From positions 1 to 9,484 of the forward strand of contig JAUPKM010000033.1 in assembly GCA_030837445.1 (NCBI GenBank): a stretch of DNA of 9,484 nt, given 5' to 3'. The notes beneath the pieces are model-generated. The model was given only the letters and a program-made list of their open reading frames with translations. It was not told the DNA's origin and made no database searches. Source of the DNA: Actinomycetota bacterium (GTDB lineage Bacteria > Actinomycetota > Actinomycetes > S36-B12 > UBA10799). A program made the position numbers and the translations under genes. Positions 1-6,434 of this stretch are shown one piece after another (position 1 is the first letter of the stretch; each line of letters opens with the position of its first letter).

Positions 1-1
1 C

Positions 2-265
2 CCGGACGACCTCGGCCCGGCCGGTGGTGAGTTGGTCTACCTCGGGGTGGAAGGCGGTAAGGATTCGCCGCTGCCGAAGGTGCGCAGTCAGTCCACACTG
101 GTGGACCCGGCGCCGCTGCGCGAGCAGATCCATCGGGTTGAGGACGTGATCCGCTCCGAGGGAATCGTCGCGTTGCCTGGTTCGACCTGCCGAACGTGTG
201 CGTTCAGCCGCGTGTGTCCAGCGATGTCGGAGGGCCGCGCCGCAGAGGTGGGGGGAGAATCGTGA
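2..265 (+). CDS. adnA: AdnA-type helicase-nuclease subunit, C-terminal end only (5' truncated by window)
   Basis: The reading frame is open from the left edge to the TGA at 263-265, so only the last 87 or so residues are present. AdnA is the partner of AdnB in the actinobacterial motor-nuclease that unwinds and resects double-strand DNA ends. What is visible is the tail of the PD-(D/E)XK nuclease domain: a strand reading GGELVYLGVEGGK, then a cysteine cluster with Cys codons at 188, 197 and 215 (CRTCAFSRVC, a CX2CX5C pattern). That pattern is the C-terminal part of the iron-sulphur staple seen in AddB/AdnA-type nucleases; the first cysteine would lie upstream of the window. The gene overlaps adnB by the 4 bases GTGA, consistent with translational coupling. 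Identity rests on the cysteine motif plus the adnB neighbour, since no helicase motif of this gene is visible. Confidence 0.82.
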   Translation, partial: PDDLGPAGGELVYLGVEGGKDSPLPKVRSQSTLVDPAPLREQIHRVEDVIRSEGIVALPGSTCRTCAFSRVCPAMSEGRAAEVGGES

Positions 266-3200
266 GCGCGGCCACATCGGTCTTCGGTCACCGCGAACTC
301 GAGACGCTGATGGGGTTCGGCATGTCCGCCGAGCAATTGCCGGTGGTGCTCGGACCGCTGACCGATCCGGCAGTGGTGATCGCCGGTGCGGGGTCCGGCA
401 AGACGACCTTGATGGCGGCTCGGATGGTGACCTTGATCGCGCGGGGAGACGCTGAGCCGGAGGAAATCCTGGGTCTGACCTTCACCCGCAAGGCGGCGTC
501 AGAGTTGGCTGCCCGAATTGACCGCTGGTTGCGGCAGGCCCGGCGGCTCGGGTTCATCCCGCCCGGCTCCGCTCTGCCGGAAGTATCCACTTACCACTCC
601 TTCGCGCAGCGACTCGTCCGGGAACATGGTCTTCGGGCAGGTATCGACCCGGACCGCCGGTTGGAGACCGAATTCACCCTCCGTCCACTCGCCTACCGGA
701 CGGTGTCGGGGCTGGCGGAGTTCGGCGAGACGCGACATCGACTCACCCCTGGCGCCGCCGTGTCGGCGGTGGTCCGACTCGACGCCGAACTCGCCGAGCA
801 CGCCGTCGGCACCGACCGGCTGCGAGCGGCCGACGCGCGCCGGTTGCGGTTGTTGACCGCCTCGGCGCGACCCACCCGGAGTATCGAGCGAGTGATAGAC
901 GCCACCCGAGAGCGAATGATGATCAGCCACGGTGTGGATGCCTATCGGGCAGCCAAAGACAGCGAGGGGGTGATGGACTTCGCTGACCTGATGCGCTTCG
1001 CCGACACCATCACCGAGACCTCGCCGGAAGTCGTCTTGAGCTACCGCGATGGTTACGCCGCGGTGTTGCTCGACGAGTATCAGGACACTTCCGTTGTCCA
1101 GCGCGACATCCTGCAGCGGCTGTTCGGAGCTGGCCATCCGGTGCTGGCCGTGGGTGACCCAAAACAGTCGATCTACTCGTTCCGCGGCGCGGCGGCAGCC
1201 AACATCACTCGCTTTCCGGAGCATTTCCCGCTGCGATCGGCGGCGCCGGCCCGGGTGCATACCCTTTCGGCGAACTACCGTTCCGGGGAGCGAATCCTGG
1301 CCACCGCGAATGACGTGGCAGCCGAAGCCGGGATCTCCGAATCGGTGCAGCTCGTGCCGGGTGGTGATCTGCCGGCAGGAAAAGTGGAGGCGCTGCTGTT
1401 CGACACCCGGCCGGAAGAGGAGGCGCGCCTCGTAGCCGAGGTCAGCCTTGAACTGGCCGCCGGTCGGGCTCCCGATCAGATCTTGGTGTTGGCCAGCCGG
1501 AACGCGGACGTGCGCCGACTTGCCTCAGCTCTGTCTGCCGCGGGGATCCCCGTGTCAGCGTCCGATGTGGCAGGGCTGTGGGAGGTTCCTGAGGTTCAGG
1601 ATGTGCTCGCCCAACTGGCGACATTGGCCGATCCATCGGCCAATACCGATCTGCTCAGGCTGTTGGTCGGCCCCCGCTGGCGGATCGGGCTGCGTGACCT
1701 GGCCCTGCTGGGGCAGCGGGCCAATGAACTTGTTGATGATGGACTGCGGCCAGCAGCTCCCGATGGCATGCGGGCCGCGCTTGAGCGGGCCGTGGCGGGC
1801 AGCGACCCGGTTGAGTTGCCCTCCCTACTGGCGGCTGTGGTCAGTCCCGGGGAGCTGCCCTATTCCAGTGAGGCGCTATCAAGGTTCCGGGCGCTGAGGC
1901 GGGAACTCGACCGGATCGCCGACCACCTTGGCGATCCGCTGCCGGATCTTGTCGCGCGGGTCGTGCGAGAGACCGGTCTTGATGTCGAATTGCTGCTGGG
2001 GTCCCGCGCGGGGCTTCGGGAGGCTGCCGTATCGGCACTGATCTCGTTGGCAGCTGACTACTCCGCGTTGGATCCGCAAGGAGGCCTGTCAGGTTTCCTC
2101 CGGGCCATCCGAATCGCGCGGGCATCGGAACTCCGGCTGGGATTCGAGCCGCCGGATCCTCGCGGAGCCGTCCGGGTGATGACTGTGCACAAGGCCAAGG
2201 GCCTCGAAGCCGAGGTGGTATTCCTCCCAGGTATGACGGCCGACCAGTTCGATACCGGGAAGCTGAAGGGTGCGTGGCCGACGAATCCGGCAGCGATCCC
2301 CGACGATGTCCGGGGGGACCGCCCGCCTGGGCCCGATATTGCGCCGACGTCCAACAAGGAGCTGGAGGCGCACCTGGACGGGCTGCGCAACCTGTTGAAG
2401 CAGGAGAAGTCGCGGCTGACCTACGTGGCGATCACCCGGGCCGGTGCGAGGCTGGTGGCCTCCTCGCACCACTGGGCGCCAGGCCGTGCCACGACGTCCA
2501 AGGTGTCCCGGCATCTGGCCGTGATCGCGGCGGGCAGGTGGGTCGACATCCCGCATTGGCAGGAGGAACCCTCTGCAGCCAATCCCGATCAGGAAGTGGC
2601 GGAGGCCGCTGCCTTCCCTGCCGCCAATGAGGATGCCTCCGAGCGGCTGGCCGCGGCCGCGCGAGCCGTCTGGGAGATGGCTGCGGCCGGCGCTGGAGCG
2701 GCGGACGAGGCAGCCCCGGCACTGTCCGCGGCCGACTCGACCCTGGTCGCCCACTGGGATTCCGACCTGGCGGCGCTGGAGCGGGAGCGGCGGGAGGTGG
2801 AAACTCGCAGCACCGTCGTCGACCTGCCCGATCACCTGTCCGTGACGGCGGCACAGCTGCTATTGGCCGACCCGGGGGAGTTCGCGTTGGCACTTCGCCG
2901 GCCGATGCCGCGGCCACCGTCTGCGGCCGCCGCTCTGGGAACACGGTTTCATGACTGGGTTGCCCGACGCTGGCAGCAGCGCCCGCTCATCGATCCGATA
3001 GAGGGCGCTGCCGATGCCGAACTGGGGCCCGCCGACGGGCCGGAGTTGGAGGCGCTGCAGGCAGCATTCGAGTTGTCTGAATTTGCGCACAGGGCGCCGT
3101 TCGCGATCGAGTATCCGTTCACCATCACCTTGGGCGGAATACCGGTCACTGGCCAAATCGACGCGGTCTACCGAGCCGGCGACTGCTGGGAGGTGGTGGA

Positions 3201-3399
3201 TTGGAAGACCGGCCGCACTCCCTCGGCAGACCCGCTGCAGTTGGCCGTCTACCGGATCGCCTGGGCACGGCTGCGAGGGATTCCGCTCGACCAGGTCACC
3301 GCATCCTTCTACTTTGTGGCGCTCTCCAGCAGGGTGCCGCAGCCGGATTTGCCGGGTCCTGACGAGGTGGCCGCCATGCTGCGCGGGCAGACCGGCTGA
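262..3399 (+). CDS. adnB: AdnB-type ATP-dependent helicase-nuclease subunit
   Basis: This 1,045-residue protein joins a UvrD-family SF1A helicase to a C-terminal PD-(D/E)XK (RecB-like) nuclease. With AdnA it would form the ATP-driven complex that resects DNA double-strand breaks. Helicase motifs are complete: Walker A AGAGSGKTT (41-49), motif II DEYQD (271-275), motif III GDPKQ (298-302), motif IV NYRS, motif V TVHKAKGLE (from 641), and motif VI with arginine 726 in YVAITRA. An Ala/Glu-rich linker (about 770-830) leads to the nuclease, where H897, E950, D967 (GQIDAVY), D980 and K982 (VVDWKTG), and Q993/Y997 (QLAVY) fit the catalytic and supporting positions, so nuclease activity is expected. 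The GTG at 262 is chosen because it overlaps the adnA stop (GTGA) and has GGGGGAG at 251-257, four bases upstream. The frame stays open further upstream, but only inside adnA. Length is close to that of mycobacterial AdnB as I recall it. Confidence 0.92.
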   Translation: MSAATSVFGHRELETLMGFGMSAEQLPVVLGPLTDPAVVIAGAGSGKTTLMAARMVTLIARGDAEPEEILGLTFTRKAASELAARIDRWLRQARRLGFIPPGSALPEVSTYHSFAQRLVREHGLRAGIDPDRRLETEFTLRPLAYRTVSGLAEFGETRHRLTPGAAVSAVVRLDAELAEHAVGTDRLRAADARRLRLLTASARPTRSIERVIDATRERMMISHGVDAYRAAKDSEGVMDFADLMRFADTITETSPEVVLSYRDGYAAVLLDEYQDTSVVQRDILQRLFGAGHPVLAVGDPKQSIYSFRGAAAANITRFPEHFPLRSAAPARVHTLSANYRSGERILATANDVAAEAGISESVQLVPGGDLPAGKVEALLFDTRPEEEARLVAEVSLELAAGRAPDQILVLASRNADVRRLASALSAAGIPVSASDVAGLWEVPEVQDVLAQLATLADPSANTDLLRLLVGPRWRIGLRDLALLGQRANELVDDGLRPAAPDGMRAALERAVAGSDPVELPSLLAAVVSPGELPYSSEALSRFRALRRELDRIADHLGDPLPDLVARVVRETGLDVELLLGSRAGLREAAVSALISLAADYSALDPQGGLSGFLRAIRIARASELRLGFEPPDPRGAVRVMTVHKAKGLEAEVVFLPGMTADQFDTGKLKGAWPTNPAAIPDDVRGDRPPGPDIAPTSNKELEAHLDGLRNLLKQEKSRLTYVAITRAGARLVASSHHWAPGRATTSKVSRHLAVIAAGRWVDIPHWQEEPSAANPDQEVAEAAAFPAANEDASERLAAAARAVWEMAAAGAGAADEAAPALSAADSTLVAHWDSDLAALERERREVETRSTVVDLPDHLSVTAAQLLLADPGEFALALRRPMPRPPSAAAALGTRFHDWVARRWQQRPLIDPIEGAADAELGPADGPELEALQAAFELSEFAHRAPFAIEYPFTITLGGIPVTGQIDAVYRAGDCWEVVDWKTGRTPSADPLQLAVYRIAWARLRGIPLDQVTASFYFVALSSRVPQPDLPGPDEVAAMLRGQTG

Positions 3400-3438
3400 G
3401 CTCGCCTGGTCGCTGTGCTCCTCTGGCTGCCGCCGCGG

Positions 3439-4338
3439 TCAGGGGCGGGACCAGTCGCTGGACAAGCGGTCGCCGAACCAGTCCTCGATCAGGTGTCGGG
3501 CGATCGATACCGGCGGCGGGACCCGGACGGTGCCGTCGGCGGCGCCGGCGGCAAGTTCCGCCCGGGTCAGCCAGCGCGCCTCGGCGATCTCGTCGAGATC
3601 GGGTGTTGTGGTCGGCGCCGAGCCCGCAACCGAGGCGTGGTACCCCAGCATCAGGGACGACGGGAACGGCCACGGTTGGCTGCCTCGATACTCCAGCGAC
3701 TCGGGCAGAATCTGGACGCCTGCCTCCTCAGCGATCTCCCGGACGACGGCCTGCTCGGCGGATTCACCCGCCTCGACAAAGCCGGCAAGAGTGGAAAACC
3801 AGTTGGCCGGCCAGTCTGCGCGGCGGCCCAGCAACGCCCGGTCATCGGCGTCCCGCACCAGCACGATCACCGCCGGATCGGTTCGCGGATAGTGCACGCT
3901 CTCATCCTGCAGGCAGATCCGTGCCCAGCCAGCCTCGTGCATCTCGGTAACTCCGCCACACCTCGGGCAACGGGGATGCCGGGCGTGCCAGTGGGCCAGC
4001 GCGACGGCCGCGGTCGCATCCGCGACCTCCGAGTCCGCCAACTCCGTTCCGACGACTCGCAGGCTCGGCCAGTCACCGGCCTGATCTGCCAGCACGGCGA
4101 CTCGGATCCCCCGGTCGGATTCGGACAGCAGGACGGCGCGGTTCCTGTCGCTCTCGGTCACCGGCAGCCAGTTCAGCTGCGCGTCACCATCGGCGTCGAT
4201 CCGGTCACCGGCGACGGCAACCCCCAGCGCGCCCGCTGCAAGTGCAGTGTTCCACCACTCGGGGTTGGTCTTGAGTTCCAGCGGCGCCCGGCTACCTGCT
4301 CTGGCCAACGCCAATCCGGTCAAGAGTTGTCGGCTCAT
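3439..4338 (-). CDS. nudC: NAD(+)/NADH diphosphatase of the NudC type (Nudix hydrolase)
   Basis: This 299-residue protein should hydrolyse NADH/NAD+ to NMN(H) and AMP. NudC homologues can also remove NAD caps from RNA 5' ends. The Nudix box is perfect at 186-208 (G186, E192, R200-E201, E204-E205, G207), and the NudC-specific SQPWPFPSS signature follows at 220-228. A zinc-ribbon remnant precedes the box: C124, C127 and C142 are present, but the usual fourth cysteine position is Asp145. From memory, mycobacterial NudC proteins also have a non-Cys residue here. The N-terminal 110 residues are the poorly conserved NudC N-terminal region. The ATG at 4338 is preferred because it overlaps the upstream exonuclease stop as ATGA. 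The frame extends to an ATG at 4401, but those 21 residues lie inside the upstream gene and lack support. The gene converges on adnB with 39 bp between, where I see no terminator hairpin. Confidence 0.93.
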   Translation of the reverse strand: MSRQLLTGLALARAGSRAPLELKTNPEWWNTALAAGALGVAVAGDRIDADGDAQLNWLPVTESDRNRAVLLSESDRGIRVAVLADQAGDWPSLRVVGTELADSEVADATAAVALAHWHARHPRCPRCGGVTEMHEAGWARICLQDESVHYPRTDPAVIVLVRDADDRALLGRRADWPANWFSTLAGFVEAGESAEQAVVREIAEEAGVQILPESLEYRGSQPWPFPSSLMLGYHASVAGSAPTTTPDLDEIAEARWLTRAELAAGAADGTVRVPPPVSIARHLIEDWFGDRLSSDWSRP

Positions 4339-5276
4339 GGGGTCGCTGCACCTTGCCCCAGCGCGGCTGCCAGCGCGTTGAGCGGCGTTTTCAGTCCCCA
4401 TCGCTGTGCAAGTTCGGCCAGCCGTTCGGAGTCGGCCGGCCGCTTGGGAAGGTGGGAGTCCACCGCTGGCAGGGGCACAGTGCGCACCACTTCCACGACT
4501 TGCGGGGCGATCTGTAGGTAGTCGGCCCCGTCGATTATCTTGCGCCTCACCGACGGGGTCAGTGTCGTCTCCGGATCGGCGGCGGCCGCCTGGATGCCGG
4601 CGATTGTGCCGAACCGGTTGAGTAGATCGGCCGCAGTCTTAGCGCCGATCCCGCGAACACCGGGGAGGCCGTCTGAGGGATCACCGCGCAGGGTCGCGAA
4701 GGCCGCATACCGGTTGCCGGGGATTTCGTACTTCTCCGCGATCCAGGCCTCTGTTACCAGTTCTGCCCGGCCGACCCCGCGGGCAGCGGTGTACAGGACG
4801 CCGACGGGTCGGGCATCGTCCACCAGTTGGAACAGATCGCGGTCCCCGGTCACGATCAGCACTGGGCCGGCCGCCCGCTCGGTCAGGGTGGCAATCACAT
4901 CGTCAGCTTCGAACCCGGGCGCCCCCACCCGGGCGATGCCCAGTGCGGCGAGGCAGTCGGAGATGATCGGCACCTGCGGTGACAGCAGGTCGGGCACTTC
5001 CTCCTCTTCGGTCCCCGAGTCGGTGGCCACCCGGTGCGCCTTGTAGCTCGGGATCGCCGCGACTCTGAATTCCGGTCGCCAGTCGTCATCCCAGCAGGCC
5101 ACCAGGTCGGTCGGGGTGTAGTCCGTGACCAGTCGCGAGATGAAGTCGAGCAGCCCGCGGACCGCGTTCACCGGCGTGCCGTCGGGGGCGACGATCGAAT
5201 CGGGCACGCCGAAGAATGCTCGGAAGTACAGCGAGGCGGTGTCGAGAAGCATCAGTCTGGGTGGCGCTGTGGTCAT
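4335..5276 (-). CDS. 5'-3' exonuclease / flap-endonuclease-like protein (PolI 5'-nuclease family, stand-alone)
   Basis: This 313-residue protein belongs to the PIN/FEN-like 5'-nuclease superfamily related to the N-terminal domain of DNA polymerase I and to the stand-alone actinobacterial 5'-3' exonucleases (M. tuberculosis Rv2090 type). Acidic metal ligands are in place: D12 (LMLLDTAS), D63-D65 (WDDDWRPEF), E123/D125/D126 (GFEADDV), D145 and D147 (TGDRDLFQ), and D199/D202 (RGDPSDGLPGV). The H3TH DNA-binding loop follows as GVRGIGAKTAADLL (206-219). It should cut 5' flaps or single-stranded 5' ends during repair or Okazaki processing. I chose the ATG at 5276 because homologues begin just before LMLLD. 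An alternative ATG at 5363 would add 29 low-complexity Thr/Pro/Ala residues and overlaps a likely -10 box. nudC follows with an ATGA overlap, so the two genes form an operon. Confidence 0.88.
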   Translation of the reverse strand: MTTAPPRLMLLDTASLYFRAFFGVPDSIVAPDGTPVNAVRGLLDFISRLVTDYTPTDLVACWDDDWRPEFRVAAIPSYKAHRVATDSGTEEEEVPDLLSPQVPIISDCLAALGIARVGAPGFEADDVIATLTERAAGPVLIVTGDRDLFQLVDDARPVGVLYTAARGVGRAELVTEAWIAEKYEIPGNRYAAFATLRGDPSDGLPGVRGIGAKTAADLLNRFGTIAGIQAAAADPETTLTPSVRRKIIDGADYLQIAPQVVEVVRTVPLPAVDSHLPKRPADSERLAELAQRWGLKTPLNALAAALGQGAATP

Positions 5277-5361
5277 GTAACCCCCGTGGGGTGCGAGTGG
5301 CGGTGTGGGTGGTCTGGCGGCTGCGGTGGCGAAGTCGGTGAAGGGTCCGGTGGTCGTGGTC

Positions 5362-5390
5362 ATCCTAGGGAGCGCCGCCGATGGTGTACC
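5362..5390 (-). promoter_or_regulatory. Candidate promoter of the exonuclease-nudC operon
   Basis: On the minus strand, TAGGAT (5367 to 5362) fits the actinobacterial -10 pattern TAnnnT. It is preceded, after a 17-base spacer, by GGTACA (5390 to 5385), which matches the last half of TTGACA. Transcription would start near 5355, giving a 5' UTR of about 80 bases before the ATG at 5276 and excluding the alternative ATG at 5363. The -35 is weak, so this is a tentative call from sequence alone. Confidence 0.35.
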
Positions 5391-5421
5391 GGCGGCCGAC
5401 TATTCGGCGCACCAGGGAAGG

Positions 5422-5427
5422 TAGCGT
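5422..5427 (+). promoter_or_regulatory. Candidate -10 box of the endonuclease/exonuclease/phosphatase gene (possible leaderless transcript)
   Basis: TAGCGT matches the TAnnnT -10 consensus and ends seven bases before the GTG start at 5435, the spacing expected if transcription begins at or next to the start codon. No good -35 is visible 16-18 bases upstream. A purine run AGGGAAGG at 5414-5421 could instead be a distant ribosome binding site (13-base spacing). The two readings exclude each other. Confidence 0.35.
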
Positions 5428-5434
5428 CTGGTGG

Positions 5435-6265
5435 GTGCGGCTTGCGACTTTCAACCTGCTCCACTCCCAGCCGGTGGTTGGGGTGGACCCTGGCCGTGTG
5501 CCCGATCCCACCGTGGATGGCCTGGCCGCCGCGGTCCGGGAGTTGGATGCGGACGTACTCGGCATCCAGGAAGTTGACGTCGGCCAGCCACGCTCCGGTG
5601 ACGTCGACCAGGTCCTAATCGCGGCAGAAGCCTCCGGCGCCCGGCATTGGCGGTTTCTGCCGACGGTTCGAGGCACACCGGGCAACCGGGGTGACTTCGT
5701 GCCCGCCGATCACGCGGCTCGGCTGGAGGCCGCAACCAGTTGCCCGGTGGGTCCGATGTACGGGGTCGGCCTGGTCTCCCGGGTACCGGTAGTCAGTTGG
5801 CACCACGCTGTCTACCCGGCGGCCCCGCTGTCGCTGCCGCTGCTGGTCCCAGGGGATCGAGGGCCTCGAGTGCTGCAGGTGCCGGATGAACCCCGCGGGG
5901 TGATCGCCGCCGTGATCGACGGGCCCAGTGGTCCGATGACCGTTGCCGCGGCCCACCTGTCATTCGTCCCTGGGTACAACATCCGGCAACTGCGCCTGAT
6001 CAAGTTGTGGCTCCGGCAGTTCCCGAGGCCCGTGGTGCTGATGGGCGATTTCAACCTGCCCGGCCGACTACCCGGTTGGGTTACGGGTTGGCCGGAGCTG
6101 ATCCGGGCGGCCAGTTACCCGTCGTTCGGTCCGAAAGTGCAGTTCGACCACATCCTCGGAGACGGGCTCACGGTCGAGCAGGTCGCGGCTGCCCGCGCGG
6201 GTGCCGAAGTGCTGGCGTTGCCGGTCAGCGACCACTGCGCCGTGCGGGCAACGCTGGACCTCTAA
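5435..6265 (+). CDS. Endonuclease/exonuclease/phosphatase (EEP) family metal-dependent hydrolase
   Basis: This 276-residue cytoplasmic protein, with no signal peptide or membrane segment, has the DNase I/exonuclease III fold of the EEP family. Such enzymes cleave phosphoester bonds in DNA, RNA, nucleotides or phospholipids. All diagnostic residues are present: N7 in LATFNLLH, E46 in LGIQEVD, H174 in AAHLSF, D205/N207 in MGDFNLPG, a DHIL motif near 246-249, and the terminal SDH (265-267). It is therefore probably active, but the substrate cannot be read from sequence. The GTG at 5435 is chosen because family members begin with (M)RLATFN. An ATG at 5381 would add 18 basic residues overlapping the likely promoter. 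The gene diverges from the exonuclease operon across 158 bp and is followed by padR on the same strand, which has its own promoter. Its place among repair genes suggests a nucleic-acid substrate, but that is inference. Confidence 0.87.
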   Translation: MRLATFNLLHSQPVVGVDPGRVPDPTVDGLAAAVRELDADVLGIQEVDVGQPRSGDVDQVLIAAEASGARHWRFLPTVRGTPGNRGDFVPADHAARLEAATSCPVGPMYGVGLVSRVPVVSWHHAVYPAAPLSLPLLVPGDRGPRVLQVPDEPRGVIAAVIDGPSGPMTVAAAHLSFVPGYNIRQLRLIKLWLRQFPRPVVLMGDFNLPGRLPGWVTGWPELIRAASYPSFGPKVQFDHILGDGLTVEQVAAARAGAEVLALPVSDHCAVRATLDL

Positions 6266-6280
6266 CAGGTCAGAGAACCT

Positions 6281-6304
6281 ACTATTGCGTTATGTCGCGA
6301 TAGT
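6281..6304. promoter_or_regulatory. Inverted repeat, candidate operator of the padR promoter
   Basis: ACTATTGCG (6281-6289) and CGCGATAGT (6296-6304) form a dyad matching at 8 of 9 positions around a 6-base spacer (TTATGT). It lies over the -35 element and spacer of the padR promoter, a classic position for a repressor. PadR proteins commonly repress their own gene through short AT-rich dyads. Binding by this particular PadR is inference. Confidence 0.5.
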
Positions 6305-6313
6305 GTGCATACT
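6285..6313 (+). promoter_or_regulatory. Candidate padR promoter
   Basis: A -35-like TTGCGT (6285-6290) and a -10-like CATACT (6308-6313) are separated by 17 bases. The stretch is clearly more AT-rich than its surroundings. Transcription would begin near 6320, leaving a 5' UTR of about 115 bases. The -10 sits in a 12-base imperfect palindrome, AGTGTGCATACT (6302-6313, 5 of 6 pairs), which may be a second protein-binding half. Confidence 0.5.
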
Positions 6314-6394
6314 GTGAGTAGTGCACGCACCAGACCAGCCCACCGCATCGGCGAGGCGTGGTCCGCAGCGCAGGACAAGGCGCCGCGCGCACCC

Positions 6395-6413
6395 CGGGCG
6401 GAAAGGCCGCCCG
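6395..6413 (+). promoter_or_regulatory. 5' UTR hairpin upstream of padR
   Basis: CGGGCGG (6395-6401) and CCGCCCG (6407-6413) form a perfect 7-bp all-GC stem around the loop AAAGG. It lies 11 bases before the Shine-Dalgarno of padR. It has no following T-run, so it is not an obvious terminator; it might shape translation or mRNA stability. The rest of 6320-6434 shows no recognised riboswitch. Confidence 0.4.
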
Positions 6414-6434
6414 AACTGACTCCTGGAGGAATCA

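Noticed and set aside
196..261. Longer AdnB start at GTG 196
   Set aside because: It would overlap the iron-sulphur region of adnA by 70 bases. The GTGA junction at 262 with a good Shine-Dalgarno fits better.
499..1260. Minus-strand open frame opposite the AdnB helicase motifs
   Set aside because: AdnB is certain in this stretch; the antisense frame is low complexity with no ribosome binding site.
2640..2725. Ala-rich GC repeat-like stretch in adnB
   Set aside because: It is ordinary low-complexity linker coding between helicase and nuclease domains, not a true repeat array.
3400..3438. Possible terminator between convergent adnB and nudC
   Set aside because: I could not find a stem of meaningful length or a T-run in these 39 bases.
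4339..4401. Longer NudC start at ATG 4401
   Set aside because: The extra 21 residues are not NudC-like and lie inside the exonuclease gene. The ATGA overlap at 4338 is the normal coupled start.
3415..4521. Plus-strand open frame (368 codons) across nudC and the exonuclease end
   Set aside because: It is antisense to the Nudix box and SQPWPFP signature, and its translation resembles no family.
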